Source of the DNA: Giardia muris
Taxonomy: Eukaryota > Fornicata > Diplomonadida > Hexamitidae
Length of the DNA stretch: 64,000 nucleotides
Direction of reading: 5' to 3'
NCBI GenBank assembly: GCA_006247105.1
Contig: CM016926.1
Span: 496,001 to 560,000 of the forward strand
The notes beneath the pieces are model-generated. The model saw nothing but the letters and a program-made list of their open reading frames with translations. It searched no databases and was not told the origin of the DNA. Below, in pieces: positions 38,140 through 47,819 of this stretch (position 1 is its first letter; the number at the start of each line of letters is the position of its first letter). The position numbers and the translations under genes are program-made.

Positions 38140-39648
38140 CACTTCCCCCTGCATCCGAACCACCAACCGAGGAAGCCCCCGAGGCCCCCCAGGACCAGCA
38201 GGACGGCAATGACGATTCCCGCAATGGCACCCCCCGAGAGCCTGGAAGAACTGGAGGAGGGGGGAGAGGGGCAGGCATCCTTGGTGGGAGTGGAGCCGTC
38301 CCAGCAGAGGGTGCACTTCCCATTTGGACAGGAGGTGCACCCACTGGGACAGGCCATGCAGTCGGAGGGGCTGGTCACAGTAGTGGTCGTGTTGTAGTAC
38401 CCAAGGGCGCAGGAGCTGCAGACGGTCGAGGAGGTGCAGGCCCCGCACTCCTTCGGACAGGCCGTGAAGGCCCCTGAGGATGCATCGAGGATGAAGGGGG
38501 CGTTGGAGGCGGCAGTAGTGCACTTCCCATTGGAGGCCGCTGAGCACAGCTTACTCCCGACCGAAGTCCCGGTGGTCGAAGCCGAGGCCGGGATGGGGTA
38601 GCAGCCTCCGTTGAAGAGGAAGTAGTTGTTGGTGTTGACTGTCGTATTGATGCAGGCCCCGCACTTCGTGGCGGTGTTCGAGACCTTGTTCCCCTTCTCG
38701 TCGAGGCAGATGTCCTGACTCGTCCTCGTCGTCCCATTGTTGATCTGCTTGATCGGAAGACACTCCCCGTCGATCGGGACGAAGCCCCCCTTGCACTCGG
38801 TACAGACGGTCGTGTTCCCAACGAGGAGCTGGCTTCCCAGGGCACAGACCTTGAGGTCCGCCGCCTTCTGGGGGGAGAGACACCCGCCCTGGTAGAAGAG
38901 GAACCCGTTCTTGCAGGACGAGCAGGTCCCGTCTGGGGATGATGGGGCCGTGCAGACGTTCGAGTTCGTGGAGCAGTTCCCGTCGATGGGGACCTTCCCC
39001 GTTCCGCACTTCTCGCAGATGGTCGAGAAGCCCTGGTCGGCGCAGTCGGTGCAGTCTGCGGGGCAGGAGGTGCAGTTCGTGATGACGAGGGATGAGTCGT
39101 AGACGGGCCCGAACCCGGAAGCGCACTCGGAGCAGGCGGAGGAGGAGCACGTCTTGCAGTTCTGGACGGTGCAGGCCGTGCAGGAGACGGGACTGGTGGT
39201 GGTGTTGGGGTAGAAGCCCTCGAGGCACGAGGTGCAGTTGAAGGCGGGTGTTTTAGTCGAGTCGTAGGTGCAGGTGCTGCAGCCCGGTTCCCCGTTCGTC
39301 GCATCGCTACAGAGGTAGAGGTTGCTGTCCTTGACGAAGGTGATGGCATCGGTAGTTGGAGCCGTCTTGCAGGTTCCGTTCTTTGTATCCTGGAGGGCGG
39401 AGCACAGCTTACTCCCAACCCCCTGTGTCTGGTCATAACAGCCCCCCTCGAACAGGAAGTAGTTGTTAGAGCTAGGGCTTCCCTTGTTGCAGTCCGTGCA
39501 GGCCCCCTTGCTATCCGACGTGCAGTGGTCCGTCGCCTCTACTGGAGTCCCACACTTCCCATTGATCGGGGCCTCACCCGTCTCACTGCACTTCTTGCAG
39601 AACTCTCCCTCAACCCCCGGGATGGTGAAGGTCGAACCACCCCCGTCT
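38139..39648 (-). pseudogene. VSP fragment without start (5'-truncated)
   Basis: One open frame of about 500 codons with very many CxxC pairs (CTSC, CSTC, CTDC, CEKC), GGCY motifs, a serine-rich stretch, a hydrophobic anchor (GIVIAVLLVLGGLGGFLGWW) and the tail GCRGK. It has no start: the frame opens just after a TGA at its 5' edge, 22 bp behind the stop of the intact VSP upstream on the same strand, and there is no signal peptide. The anchor and tail are identical in protein to the intact VSP, while the ectodomain differs. It can only be expressed after recombination with a complete VSP 5' end, so it is either a silent donor cassette or debris of unequal crossing-over. Confidence 0.82.
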
Positions 39649-39666
39649 CATCCTTCCCCCTTCACT

Positions 39667-39673
39667 ATTCACT
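39667..39673 (-). terminator. Poly(A) signal AGTGAAT at the VSP stop
   Basis: Minus-strand AGTGAAT overlaps the last base of the TGA stop of the intact VSP. Known VSP genes carry a poly(A) signal right behind the stop. Confidence 0.6.
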
Positions 39674-41214
39674 CACTTCCCCCTGCATCCGAACCACCAA
39701 CCGAGGAAGCCCCCGAGACCTCCCAGGACCAGCAGGACGGCGATGACGATTCCCGCAATGGCACCCCCCGAGAGCCTGGAAGAACTGGAGGAGGGGACGG
39801 CACTGCACTTCCCGTCGGTCGGGGCACTCCCGTCCCAGCACGTGATGCAGGCCGAGGCGGAGCACGTCGTGCAGCCACTGGGGCAGGCCTTGCAGTCGGA
39901 GGAGGAGGCGACGGGGGTCGTGTTGTAGTACCCGAGACCGCAGGACGTGCAGGCGGTCGAGGAGGAGCATGCCCCGCATCCAGCAGGACAGAGGGTGAAA
40001 GCCCCCGTGGTCGCATCGAGAGGGAAGGGGGCGTTCTGGGCAGCAGCAGTGCAGTACCCAGTGCTATTGGCCGTGGTGCAGAGGCTCGCCCCGACAGAGT
40101 TCGTGGTTGTTGGGTAGCAGCCTCCATTGAAGAGGAAGTAGTTCGTGTTCCCATCAGCCGAGCAGTTCCCGCACTTCGTGGCCTGCGCATCAATGGCAGT
40201 CGTCCCGTCGGCCCCCTTGCAGACGTTGTTGATGGTCGCCCTCGAGAGGGTCGACCCGAGCTCGGTGCAGGTCCCATCAATCGGGACGAACCCGGCCTTG
40301 CACTCCTTGCAGACGAGGGCCTCCCCAGCGAGGAACTGGTTGCTGTTGGCACAGAGACCCATCGCGTTCGCCTTGTAGGAGGATATGCAGCCTTTCTGGT
40401 AGAGCATGTATCCATTGAGGCAGGCCGAGCAGGACCCGGAGGAGGCCGTGCAGACCTTCGCGTTCTCAGCAGCACACTCTCCATCGATCGGGACCTTCCC
40501 AGTCCCGCAAGCGGTGCAGACGACCCCGAGGCCAAAATCGGCACAGCTCTTGCAGTCCGCAGAGCACTGCGTGCAGGTCTTCTTGGAATTGACGTAATAA
40601 CCATCGTTGCAGGTCTCACACTCGTTCGTCTTGTCAGTGACGCACGTCTTGCAGTTCTCAACACTGCACGTAGAAGCTGGAGTTGACGTGCACGTCCCAT
40701 CAGGAGCAGGCGAGCCGCTATAGCAGGCTGTGCACTTCGTGGGGTCCTCTTTCGTGCTGCACGTCTTGCAGGTCGAGTCGCAGAGGTCGCAGGAGCCGGC
40801 GGCGTTCACGAGCAGCCCGTCCTTGCACGAGGCGCACTTCCCGTTCTCCGTGGAGGTGGCACAGATGAGGGAGGTTGCGGGGTCTTTGGCGTAGCAGCCG
40901 CCCTGGAAGAGGACGAAGGCGTTTCCGCACTTCCCGCACGTCTTTGAGTTCTCGTCGAGGGCGGAGTCATCCGCCTTCGTGCACCCCGCCGCGGTCACAG
41001 ATCCATCAGCCTTCGCTTTGCACTCCCCGTTGATGGGGACGTTCCCCGCATCGCATTCTGTGCAGACCTGCGTGCTCCCGAACTTCAGGCACTTGTTCGC
41101 TCCACAGTTCGCTATGGCGGGATCGCAGGCTCCAGGAGTAGGAGTTGCTCGAGATTTGGCCTCGACGTGAACAGCAACGGCAACGCTAATTAAAAGCCCT
41201 ACAGTAACTAACAT
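39673..41214 (-). CDS. Variant-specific surface protein (VSP)
   Basis: A 513-residue type I surface protein of the family that coats the trophozoite and is switched for antigenic variation. A signal peptide (MLVTVGLLISVAVAVHVEA) leads into a cysteine-rich ectodomain with dozens of CxxC pairs and GGCY motifs (for example CTECDAGNVPINGEC), then a serine-rich stretch, a hydrophobic anchor and the cytoplasmic tail GCRGK. In G. intestinalis the tail is CRGKA; the missing alanine suggests G. muris. The start is the ATG at 41214 after AAAAAACTAGTG; one codon further up is a GTG. It lies alone in the inverted-repeat spacer, followed in tandem by a startless VSP fragment. Confidence 0.93.
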   Translation of the reverse strand: MLVTVGLLISVAVAVHVEAKSRATPTPGACDPAIANCGANKCLKFGSTQVCTECDAGNVPINGECKAKADGSVTAAGCTKADDSALDENSKTCGKCGNAFVLFQGGCYAKDPATSLICATSTENGKCASCKDGLLVNAAGSCDLCDSTCKTCSTKEDPTKCTACYSGSPAPDGTCTSTPASTCSVENCKTCVTDKTNECETCNDGYYVNSKKTCTQCSADCKSCADFGLGVVCTACGTGKVPIDGECAAENAKVCTASSGSCSACLNGYMLYQKGCISSYKANAMGLCANSNQFLAGEALVCKECKAGFVPIDGTCTELGSTLSRATINNVCKGADGTTAIDAQATKCGNCSADGNTNYFLFNGGCYPTTTNSVGASLCTTANSTGYCTAAAQNAPFPLDATTGAFTLCPAGCGACSSSTACTSCGLGYYNTTPVASSSDCKACPSGCTTCSASACITCWDGSAPTDGKCSAVPSSSSSRLSGGAIAGIVIAVLLVLGGLGGFLGWWFGCRGK

Positions 41215-42151
41215 CACTAGTTTTTTGAAGCTGATCGCCCCTTCAAAAATATTTCGCGAAAAAGTTGGTGCCTTCTTATTAAAAGATGGATGGTGGGGAG
41301 CCAGAAGGTGCTGGGTCTTCCATTCCTGAAGTTATTCGAGAAGTCACGAAACCTAAGATGGAGGACTCTTGGAGGGGAGGAACATCCCGCATCTGGCGGT
41401 CTCGGGGTTGTCGACAGACGTGTTCACTCAGAGGCTTCGGACAGAGGAGACCACCCCTGCCAGCCGCCTCGACTGCACGAGTCTTGAGACTCCCTCGTCC
41501 CTGAAGGGAGCTGCCGTATGAGCCCAATCTCTTGTTGATGAAAGACATCTTCGATGGTGGATCTTGACCGAGGAGTCCCACTGAGCAGAGGCTATGGTAC
41601 CGCCATGCCGAAGCAATTCCATGGACTTCATCAATCACCAATACATCTGGACCCCTCTCTTCGTTTTACAGCCTCCGGAGCAACATATCACTGTCCCGGA
41701 CCTTCCCAGACTCCTGCAAGCCCGAAAACGATTTTCCCTTTTGCTGTCTTGATACCTCAGGAGCTCAGCTCCGAAGGCCCCCGGGGACATCATCAACGAG
41801 GACCTGGAGATTTCTGCTGGTCTGCAAGCTGGGACTTACACTTGAGGTGGTCCTAATACTGAGAGTTCGATGACACATCCTCCTCGGGTCCCAGTGGTCC
41901 TGAGGCCGCTGCTTGGTCTCCCCCCATCTGCGAGGGTAGCTCGAAAAACAAGTGTTACTTCACTGAAAGGATCGAGAGTTGCTGGTCCGCGGGGTATCGG
42001 GAGACGCGAGTTCCACCAGTTCGAGGATGGAGAGGAAGGACCACTGACTCACTGGAACAGGGGGAGACACATGTGAGCACCCCTGCATGCCCAACTGCGA
42101 GGCTGCTGCGTCAGGACCGGCATGAGGATCGGAGTTCGTGTCTTCAACACG
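41215..42151. other. Long non-coding stretch upstream of the VSP
   Basis: About 940 bp between the VSP start and the ANK-kinase stop, both on the minus strand. The first bases hold the VSP promoter (AAAAAAC before ATG, and an AT-rich block at 41251-41282). On the minus strand near 41635-41600 the frame GPDVLVIDEVHG looks like a Walker B box of an ATPase, but the frame has a stop just upstream and no P-loop is found, so at most a remnant. No other gene. Confidence 0.4.
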
Positions 42152-43102
42152 TCAGTCCGCCTGCTTGTTCCGTTCTGCCTCCTCAAGGACCTCTCGTGCT
42201 GTCGGACGATCTTTGGGGTCCTTCGATAGCATCCGGGAGATGAGGGGACCAAGCTCACCCCTTCCCTCGATGACTGGGGGCTCTTCCTTAGAGATAGCGA
42301 TCTTACCGGGGAAAGGAAGCCTCCCAGTGCACATCTCATATCCCATCACCCCCAGAGCCCAGACGTCGACCGAGAAGGAGTACTGCGGCTCCGGATCATA
42401 GAGCTCAGGGGCCATGTAGAGCTCCGTCCCTGCGACCGTGCTCATCCGGCGAGACCTGGCGGCATCTCGAACGAGTCCGAAGTCTGCGAGGACGAGCCTT
42501 CCATTTGGAGCAAGGAAGATGTTCCCCGGCTTCAGGTCTCTGTGGACGAGCCCCCTCTCGTGGAGGTAGGCAAGACCGCTCGCCATCTCCCGAAGGCATC
42601 TCCACACCTCCTCGTCCCTGAAGGGCTCTCCCCTCTCCCCGCGCCCCCGGACCTCGTCGAGGAGCGTCCCGGAGCACCACTCCATCACGAGGTAGGCGGT
42701 CCCGTTGTCCGGGTCGTCGTGCACCCGGTGGTAGCGGAGGACGTGGGGGTGCTCGAGGGAGGGGATGGTCCCCATCTCCCTTCGGAGGGAGTCGACGATC
42801 GTCCTCTCCATCTCCTCGTACTCGACGACCTTCAGGGCGCAGTTCCCGTGCTCCTCGGACCAGGCGGAGAAGACGGTCCCGAAGGCCCCCCTTCCGAGCC
42901 TCCCCGTAAGCTGGAAGGACGAGAGCTCATCGGGAAGGTCGGGGAGGTGGACCTTCTTTCTGAGGAGAGGCGTGATCTTCTTCTTCCCATCGGGAAGGCC
43001 GTTGGCGACGTCCTCTGCCGTCCTGCCCTCCCCGTCCTTCAGGTCCCTCTCCAGGAGGAGGAGGCCGACACACTCCTCGTGTCCTCCCCCCACTGCATGC
43101 AT
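42152..43102 (-). CDS. Ankyrin-kinase (leader frameshifted)
   Basis: Ankyrin repeats are followed by a complete kinase domain with LGRGAFGTV, ATP lysine in ALKVVEY, HRDLKPGN, DFGLV, AGTELYMAPE, DVWALGVMGYE and RPTAREVL; all catalytic residues are present, and the type resembles NEK or NEK-like kinases. The ankyrin leader starts at the ATG at 43209 (MFPTELMEAAGRGDLEG) but hits TGA at about 43158 because of the one-base loss shared with two other copies. The first in-frame ATG downstream is at 43102, which would give 316 residues with about one ankyrin repeat. It may be expressed in that shorter form or be a recent pseudogene. Bases 42515-43114 are the source or twin of the fragment at 1420-2023. 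Confidence 0.75.
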   Translation of the reverse strand: MHAVGGGHEECVGLLLLERDLKDGEGRTAEDVANGLPDGKKKITPLLRKKVHLPDLPDELSSFQLTGRLGRGAFGTVFSAWSEEHGNCALKVVEYEEMERTIVDSLRREMGTIPSLEHPHVLRYHRVHDDPDNGTAYLVMEWCSGTLLDEVRGRGERGEPFRDEEVWRCLREMASGLAYLHERGLVHRDLKPGNIFLAPNGRLVLADFGLVRDAARSRRMSTVAGTELYMAPELYDPEPQYSFSVDVWALGVMGYEMCTGRLPFPGKIAISKEEPPVIEGRGELGPLISRMLSKDPKDRPTAREVLEEAERNKQAD

Positions 43103-43114
43103 CAGGGCCGTCCA
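42515..43114 (-). repeat. Duplicated ANK-kinase segment, copy 2
   Basis: About 600 bp nearly identical to 1420-2023, same orientation. Here the segment continues into a complete kinase. Confidence 0.8.
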
Positions 43115-43209
43115 ACCATCTTCATCATGTTTCCTAGCATCATGGAGATTCCTTTTCAGCCCTCTAGGTCTCCCCTCCCGGCTGCCTCCATCAACTCAGT
43201 GGGGAACAT

Positions 43210-43721
43210 TTTTGAGCATCAAGCATCGACCTCCCCATCTCTCCCAGCCCCGGACCCCGACCCCAATGGGAGTACAGAAGGCCTGGCCCAGTCATCACCT
43301 CCAGGCCCCCGAGGAGGCCCTCCTCTTGAGCAGCAGCCTCCGGAACGTCCCGGAGGACAGCCATCTCTCCCCCTTGACCTGTGGGGCAGGATGCCGGAGG
43401 GCCGACTGGATGTTTCTCGACCACGAGGGAATGGGATCTGAGGGAGGCCTCCCGGCTCAGGGAACTGGACTCATCCTCCTTCCCAGTACACTCCCTAGAT
43501 CCCTGGCTGGAGTCCGGGGCGAAGGGGCGGGGGATTCAGACTGCATCTTCGAGCCCTGTCCTGTGGATTCCGATATCATGGAAAAAGCAAGAGCGTTCCT
43601 TCTGACAGCCGCCAATACGGTGATGATGACTACGATCTGCCTCGGTATGAGTGGAGCTGGACTTTTTAGGGTTGCGATGAAATGTGAGAGGCCCACGGCC
43701 TCGGGGACCATCGATACTAGA
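43210..43721. other. GC-rich non-coding stretch in the right arm
   Basis: Mirror of 36346-36857, with no supported gene. It would hold the ANK-kinase promoter next to 43209. Confidence 0.35.
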
Positions 43722-44016
43722 CTAGTCTCCTTCTTTCTCGTCAATGAGGGCTGCTACTAAGCAACAAGGGACTCGATTAGGAACGTTGCGTGCATTTGTG
43801 CTAACAGTAGACAGCGCAGTACCATTAACCTTGCCTTGGACATTTACGAGGACAAGAACGGAAGCATCATCATGCTTCTCGACGGTCCCAAACTATGTGG
43901 GATACACTATCTCTGTATGCACCTCCCGCTAGAATGGCTGTGTTTCCACCAATAACAACAGTCCCACCCCCTTCCTTATTTTCGGGTCTTTCAGGATGTG
44001 CCACTATAGGTATCAT
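43722..44016 (-). pseudogene. Unrecognised gene remnant (right copy)
   Basis: Exact mirror of the remnant at 36051-36345, with the same frame break near its middle. The break predates the duplication or has been homogenised with it. Confidence 0.3.
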
Positions 44017-44453
44017 TGATGCCTTCCCCTAGAAGATATGGCTAATTCAACCGTAGAGGGAAGTGAATAAAAAGGAGTATTTATATATCGAGTTGCTAAC
44101 AGCAGACATAAGATCTTCAAAACATATTGCAGTTAATATTCATGACAAAATAAGCTTCTGGATGTGAATCACTTGATATGCTCACAGCTATAAAAGAGTT
44201 CTTCATGATTTATGGCATCCGATAAAGAAACTTCAGTATGGTAGGAATAGTTGACTGACGAGAAAATATCCGATACGTGTCACGTTCCATACAATGGAAC
44301 CAGAGTTCGCAGTTAAGATCTACGACATTGTGTGTACATTGATCAACTGAGAAAGCACTAGTTACGCAAGCATATGACTGCAGTATATGAAGGTACACTT
44401 CAGAATCGGAATGGCATTCTATGAAGCCCATGTAGATATATGTCCAATTTGAA
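44017..44453. other. AT-rich non-coding stretch in the right arm
   Basis: Mirror of 35614-36050. No gene seen. Confidence 0.45.
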
Positions 44454-45062
44454 ATGCCAGTTTCTGCTCTGATACGGGCTGCCCGTAATGGAGATGTCTC
44501 TACCGTCAGAGAACTTCTTGGGCAGTGTGGTCGCACAGATGAAGATGGTTGGTCTGCGCTTATGTTTGCAGCGATGGGCAATCACATTGAGTGCGTCCGT
44601 GCACTTGTACCAAATGAGATTGGCATGCGAGATAGTTGTGGCCAAACAGCCCTGCATCTTGCAGCGGCTAAGGGCTGTGCGGAGGTATTGCCGTTCCTCA
44701 TCTCTGGGGAAGCAGGAAAGCAAGATAACATCGGACTAACAGCTTTGATGGAAGCCACTATTCATGGCTACGAAAATTGTGCACGTCTTCTCCTATGTGA
44801 GGCAGGACATCAGACGACTGAAGGTTATCGTCAAAAGGGCAAATACAATGTCGCTGGCCAGACTGCACTTATGTTTGCTGTTCAATGTGGCCATCCTAAC
44901 CTCGTCAAGCTTCTTCTCCCTTTTGAACAAGGTCTGACAGATGAACGGGGACATACGGCGAGATGGTATGCTGATCAAAGTGGCGATCCGAAGATTCGAC
45001 AGATCTTATGCGAAGAAGCTTGTAATCGTCTAGTCCCACCACCAATTCCACAGACTATATGA
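44454..45062 (+). CDS. Small ankyrin-repeat protein (right copy)
   Basis: Identical in protein to the left-arm copy at 35005-35613: 202 residues, about five to six ankyrin repeats, no RING or kinase, ATG at 44454. It lies 47 bp before the aminotransferase-like gene on the same strand; the two keep the same order and spacing in both arms. Confidence 0.8.
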   Translation: MPVSALIRAARNGDVSTVRELLGQCGRTDEDGWSALMFAAMGNHIECVRALVPNEIGMRDSCGQTALHLAAAKGCAEVLPFLISGEAGKQDNIGLTALMEATIHGYENCARLLLCEAGHQTTEGYRQKGKYNVAGQTALMFAVQCGHPNLVKLLLPFEQGLTDERGHTARWYADQSGDPKIRQILCEEACNRLVPPPIPQTI

Positions 45063-45109
45063 GGATTGGCGAGTTCTTGTGTAACCCGGGAACAAAGTAG
45101 TCGAGAAAA

Positions 45110-46165
45110 ATGGAACAACAGGAACACATAGAACGGCGTGCATGGTCATTGATCTCTGCTCACACATATGTGCGCAGTAACTATGCAGACGGTAGGTGGG
45201 GAATTTTGGAGCAGGTAGCCGGATCTGTGCTCGGTCTCCCACTTGAATCTTCGGCACTGAATAATGGTCAGATTGTCGCCGAAGATATCTTCGCATTTCC
45301 CCACTGTGACGGGCGTATTGCTGTTTTTCGTCCACTTGAACATCTGCTCTGCCTGCAGAAATCTTGTGACCAGCTTTGTCTTCCCTCTCCCACAGATGAT
45401 GTTTTCCTCAACGCACTTACCGAGGTTGTGAAGAGTAACCTCGACTGCAATTCATTCTGGGAGGTTGGTCGGGTTCTCCGCGTCCGGGCTATGGTCATTG
45501 CAGTTGATTGTACCTGTGAGCTCGCTGCTTCATCTGAAGCGGTTCTCATTCTATCCGTCTCATCTATGGCGCTGTACCACCAGAACGGAATGGGAACCAT
45601 GAGGGCGCTCGTTATTGAAGATATCGACCGTGCTGCTCCTCGTGGTCTTGGAAGCGTTGGAGGTCCATTCAACAAACCTGCCATGATTAAACCTGAATTA
45701 TGCGCGCGTTCGGCTGGTTATGGAACTGTTTTATATCTCGACTCGAAAACTCACAGCTATGTTGAGCAGTTTTCCGCCGGTGTCTTTCTTGGCGTAAAGG
45801 ATATTGAATATAACGATGCGAACGAAGTCGTCTCATGCACGCTGGTCTTTCCCAATGAAGGGAATGTCGTACCCTCTGTTATGGCCCATTCCATCTGCAC
45901 GCTCGCCTCGAAAAGCTTTGACTGGATTATCGAGAAGCGTGAGGTTCCATTTATGGAACTAAAGACCCTGCAGGAAATTGGGATCGCTAGGGATGATGCA
46001 GTTGTCATCCCTATTGTTTCTCTTACACGTGATGATGAGGAGACTACCATCCCTGCGGAAGGGGAGTACGTCGGGAATATTATGGCCATCATTTACAAGG
46101 CGATAAGCGATATCCAGTTTGGAAGAGCACCTGACACTTACAACTGGCTACATTTCATCTTCTAG
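45110..46165 (+). CDS. Class IV aminotransferase-like protein, right copy
   Basis: Identical in protein to 33902-34957 (351 residues). BCAT-type fold with RAAPRGLG and the C-terminal SDIQFGR segment, but without the PLP lysine, so probably not an active aminotransferase. The 3' end overlaps the convergent membrane-protein gene by 11 bp. Two identical copies double its dose, if both are transcribed. Confidence 0.7.
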   Translation: MEQQEHIERRAWSLISAHTYVRSNYADGRWGILEQVAGSVLGLPLESSALNNGQIVAEDIFAFPHCDGRIAVFRPLEHLLCLQKSCDQLCLPSPTDDVFLNALTEVVKSNLDCNSFWEVGRVLRVRAMVIAVDCTCELAASSEAVLILSVSSMALYHQNGMGTMRALVIEDIDRAAPRGLGSVGGPFNKPAMIKPELCARSAGYGTVLYLDSKTHSYVEQFSAGVFLGVKDIEYNDANEVVSCTLVFPNEGNVVPSVMAHSICTLASKSFDWIIEKREVPFMELKTLQEIGIARDDAVVIPIVSLTRDDEETTIPAEGEYVGNIMAIIYKAISDIQFGRAPDTYNWLHFIF

Positions 46166-46682
46166 GCAGTGTAAATGGCAAAGTAAAGACTAGGAGGACC
46201 ATTGATAACTCGTCCAGGCCGGTTCCAAAGTCAATCCCATACAAGTCCCTGGCACGCGTGCGGATGCACATGTAATAGAACATCGGCCACCAGACGATCC
46301 CTATAAGAGAAGTAGGAGCTTGGGCGCGTAGCATCTGATTCATGAGCAGTGCAGGAGTATAATGTGCAAAAAGGTGTGTTGGATTTGAGAAGCGGTCCGG
46401 CCAGAAGCGGAGAACCATTGCTAACATTGTCCCAGCACCTCCATAAACTCCTTGACCAAGAACTCGAAAGAAAGGATGATGTAATGAATCGGGGTGCACT
46501 GCAAAAGCAAAAAGATACAGCCCAAGACCGATCCATGTCCAGGTACAAAGATATTGAAGGGCATCTGGCCAATGATCTTGCAAAACATGCTGTACAACAC
46601 AGAAGTATGCGCTCGCCAAAACTCCAGAAAGTATTTGTGTACAAACATTGAACATGATGGGTTTATGGAATAGTCGGCTCAT
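46155..46682 (-). CDS. Multi-pass membrane protein (right copy)
   Basis: Identical to 33385-33912: 175 residues with four to five predicted membrane helices. It lies between the aminotransferase-like gene (tail to tail) and the serpin (same strand, 99 bp behind the serpin stop in the minus direction). Function unknown. Confidence 0.65.
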   Translation of the reverse strand: MSRLFHKPIMFNVCTQILSGVLASAYFCVVQHVLQDHWPDALQYLCTWTWIGLGLYLFAFAVHPDSLHHPFFRVLGQGVYGGAGTMLAMVLRFWPDRFSNPTHLFAHYTPALLMNQMLRAQAPTSLIGIVWWPMFYYMCIRTRARDLYGIDFGTGLDELSMVLLVFTLPFTLPRR

Positions 46683-46781
46683 TACGACTCTATCGGAATC
46701 GCGGTTTCTGGGTAGTCTTAATTATAATTACCTCAGTAGCTACAACCTCATCTGAATTCACAATGAAATGCGTTGGGTATG

Positions 46782-47819
46782 TTATACAAAGCCCTGAACC
46801 GCAGCCACAAAGAGGATGACGTCATTCTTCTCAAGGATGAACCAGAAGGGCCTATTACAGATAACCCGCAAGGGTTGTACGGGAAACCTTGCACAACGCA
46901 TCATTGCAATCCCTGTGACAGCCGCTGCTTTAGTTCCCTCCTCATCAATCTCAATAACGGCTTTCTGGAACACGTCGGAGACGTTCATCTCGACGCCCAG
47001 GGTCCCGACCGTTCCGCAGGGTCCGAACATCGCCGTGGCTCCGCGGCCTTGGAGATGACCGGTGAGACCATGGGAGGACTCAATCTTGAAGCGTGGGAGT
47101 TCAAGAACCACATCGTCGTGTCTGTTCCAGTCGACACTGCCCAAGTTCTCGTCACACAGCGCGGAGAGGAACGCCTCCCTCCCGCTCTCCTGGGGAAGAA
47201 CGATCCTCGCCGTGACTCCCGAGTCCTTGTACTGGAGACGGACGAGCTGGGCCGAGCTGGTCTGTACATAATCGAGCTTTCTCTTCGTAGACATCATCTG
47301 AACCTTCTCTTCGCCATTGAAACCGTGGAAGGGAGCATCATGGGTTCTGTCTTTATCGAACTGAACGTCCCACTGCGCCTTGAAGTATATCGCAGAGATG
47401 AGGAGAGCGTCAATGCTGTCGACGCTATCAAGTACATGGGTGATGAGGCCGTGGGTCTGGTCTGCGCACCACTTATTGACTTGCGTGGCAGAGCGCAACT
47501 CCTCAGGAATGACGTCGAAGTGCTGCTTCAGAGTCGCACGGTAATCAGCAGTGGGATGACAGGAGCGTGCGTAGATGTTCGCCCCCATCGCTATCGACGC
47601 GTCCTTGAGAGACTGTATGAGCTTCTCGGCCTCGCTAGGGGTTGCATCTGTTGGATCGATGTGTAGCACTGTAAGAAGCTGGTCATGTGCAGGTCCAGTT
47701 GCGGTTGCTAAGAATAGGAGGAGAGTATAAAAGAGCGACCACGGAGAGTAGACGATGTTATTGGTTAGGTCCATTCCACCAAAGAAAGCTACAGCATCGT
47801 CAATGATTGCCGACTGCAT
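46782..47819 (-). CDS. Serpin (serine protease inhibitor), complete
   Basis: A 345-residue serpin. Recognisable are NIVYSPWSLFYTLLLFLA (helix B region, S-x-S-type start of the fold), LLISAIYFKAQW (like N-A-YFKG-W), the hinge EIDEEGTKAAAVTG typical of inhibitory serpins, and the end RPFWFILEKNDVILFVAAV. Inhibitory serpins trap proteases by insertion of the cleaved loop; the loop after the hinge (IAMMRCARFP) suggests a basic or hydrophobic P1. No clear signal peptide from this start, so probably cytosolic. The ATG at 47819 follows GATAATAAA. The open frame extends to 47900, but only with a TTG. The last two thirds lie in the inverted-repeat arm and the first 65 residues outside it. Confidence 0.88.
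   Translation of the reverse strand: MQSAIIDDAVAFFGGMDLTNNIVYSPWSLFYTLLLFLATATGPAHDQLLTVLHIDPTDATPSEAEKLIQSLKDASIAMGANIYARSCHPTADYRATLKQHFDVIPEELRSATQVNKWCADQTHGLITHVLDSVDSIDALLISAIYFKAQWDVQFDKDRTHDAPFHGFNGEEKVQMMSTKRKLDYVQTSSAQLVRLQYKDSGVTARIVLPQESGREAFLSALCDENLGSVDWNRHDDVVLELPRFKIESSHGLTGHLQGRGATAMFGPCGTVGTLGVEMNVSDVFQKAVIEIDEEGTKAAAVTGIAMMRCARFPVQPLRVICNRPFWFILEKNDVILFVAAVQGFV

Larger units (their letters stand above)
43140..47626. repeat. Right arm of the 4,487-bp inverted repeat
   Basis: Mirror of 32441-36927. Here the outer edge lies inside the intact serpin, whose coding sequence continues beyond the repeat, so this arm is the likely source copy. Inner edge: about 23 codons into the ANK-kinase leader. 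Confidence 0.93.

Noticed and set aside
38375..39436. 353-codon minus-strand frame rich in R, P, S and T over the VSP fragment
   Set aside because: Wrong frame of cysteine-rich VSP sequence; the CxxC frame is the real one.
39463..40686. 407-codon plus-strand frame antisense to the VSP
   Set aside because: Shadow of the high-GC VSP gene; no domain.
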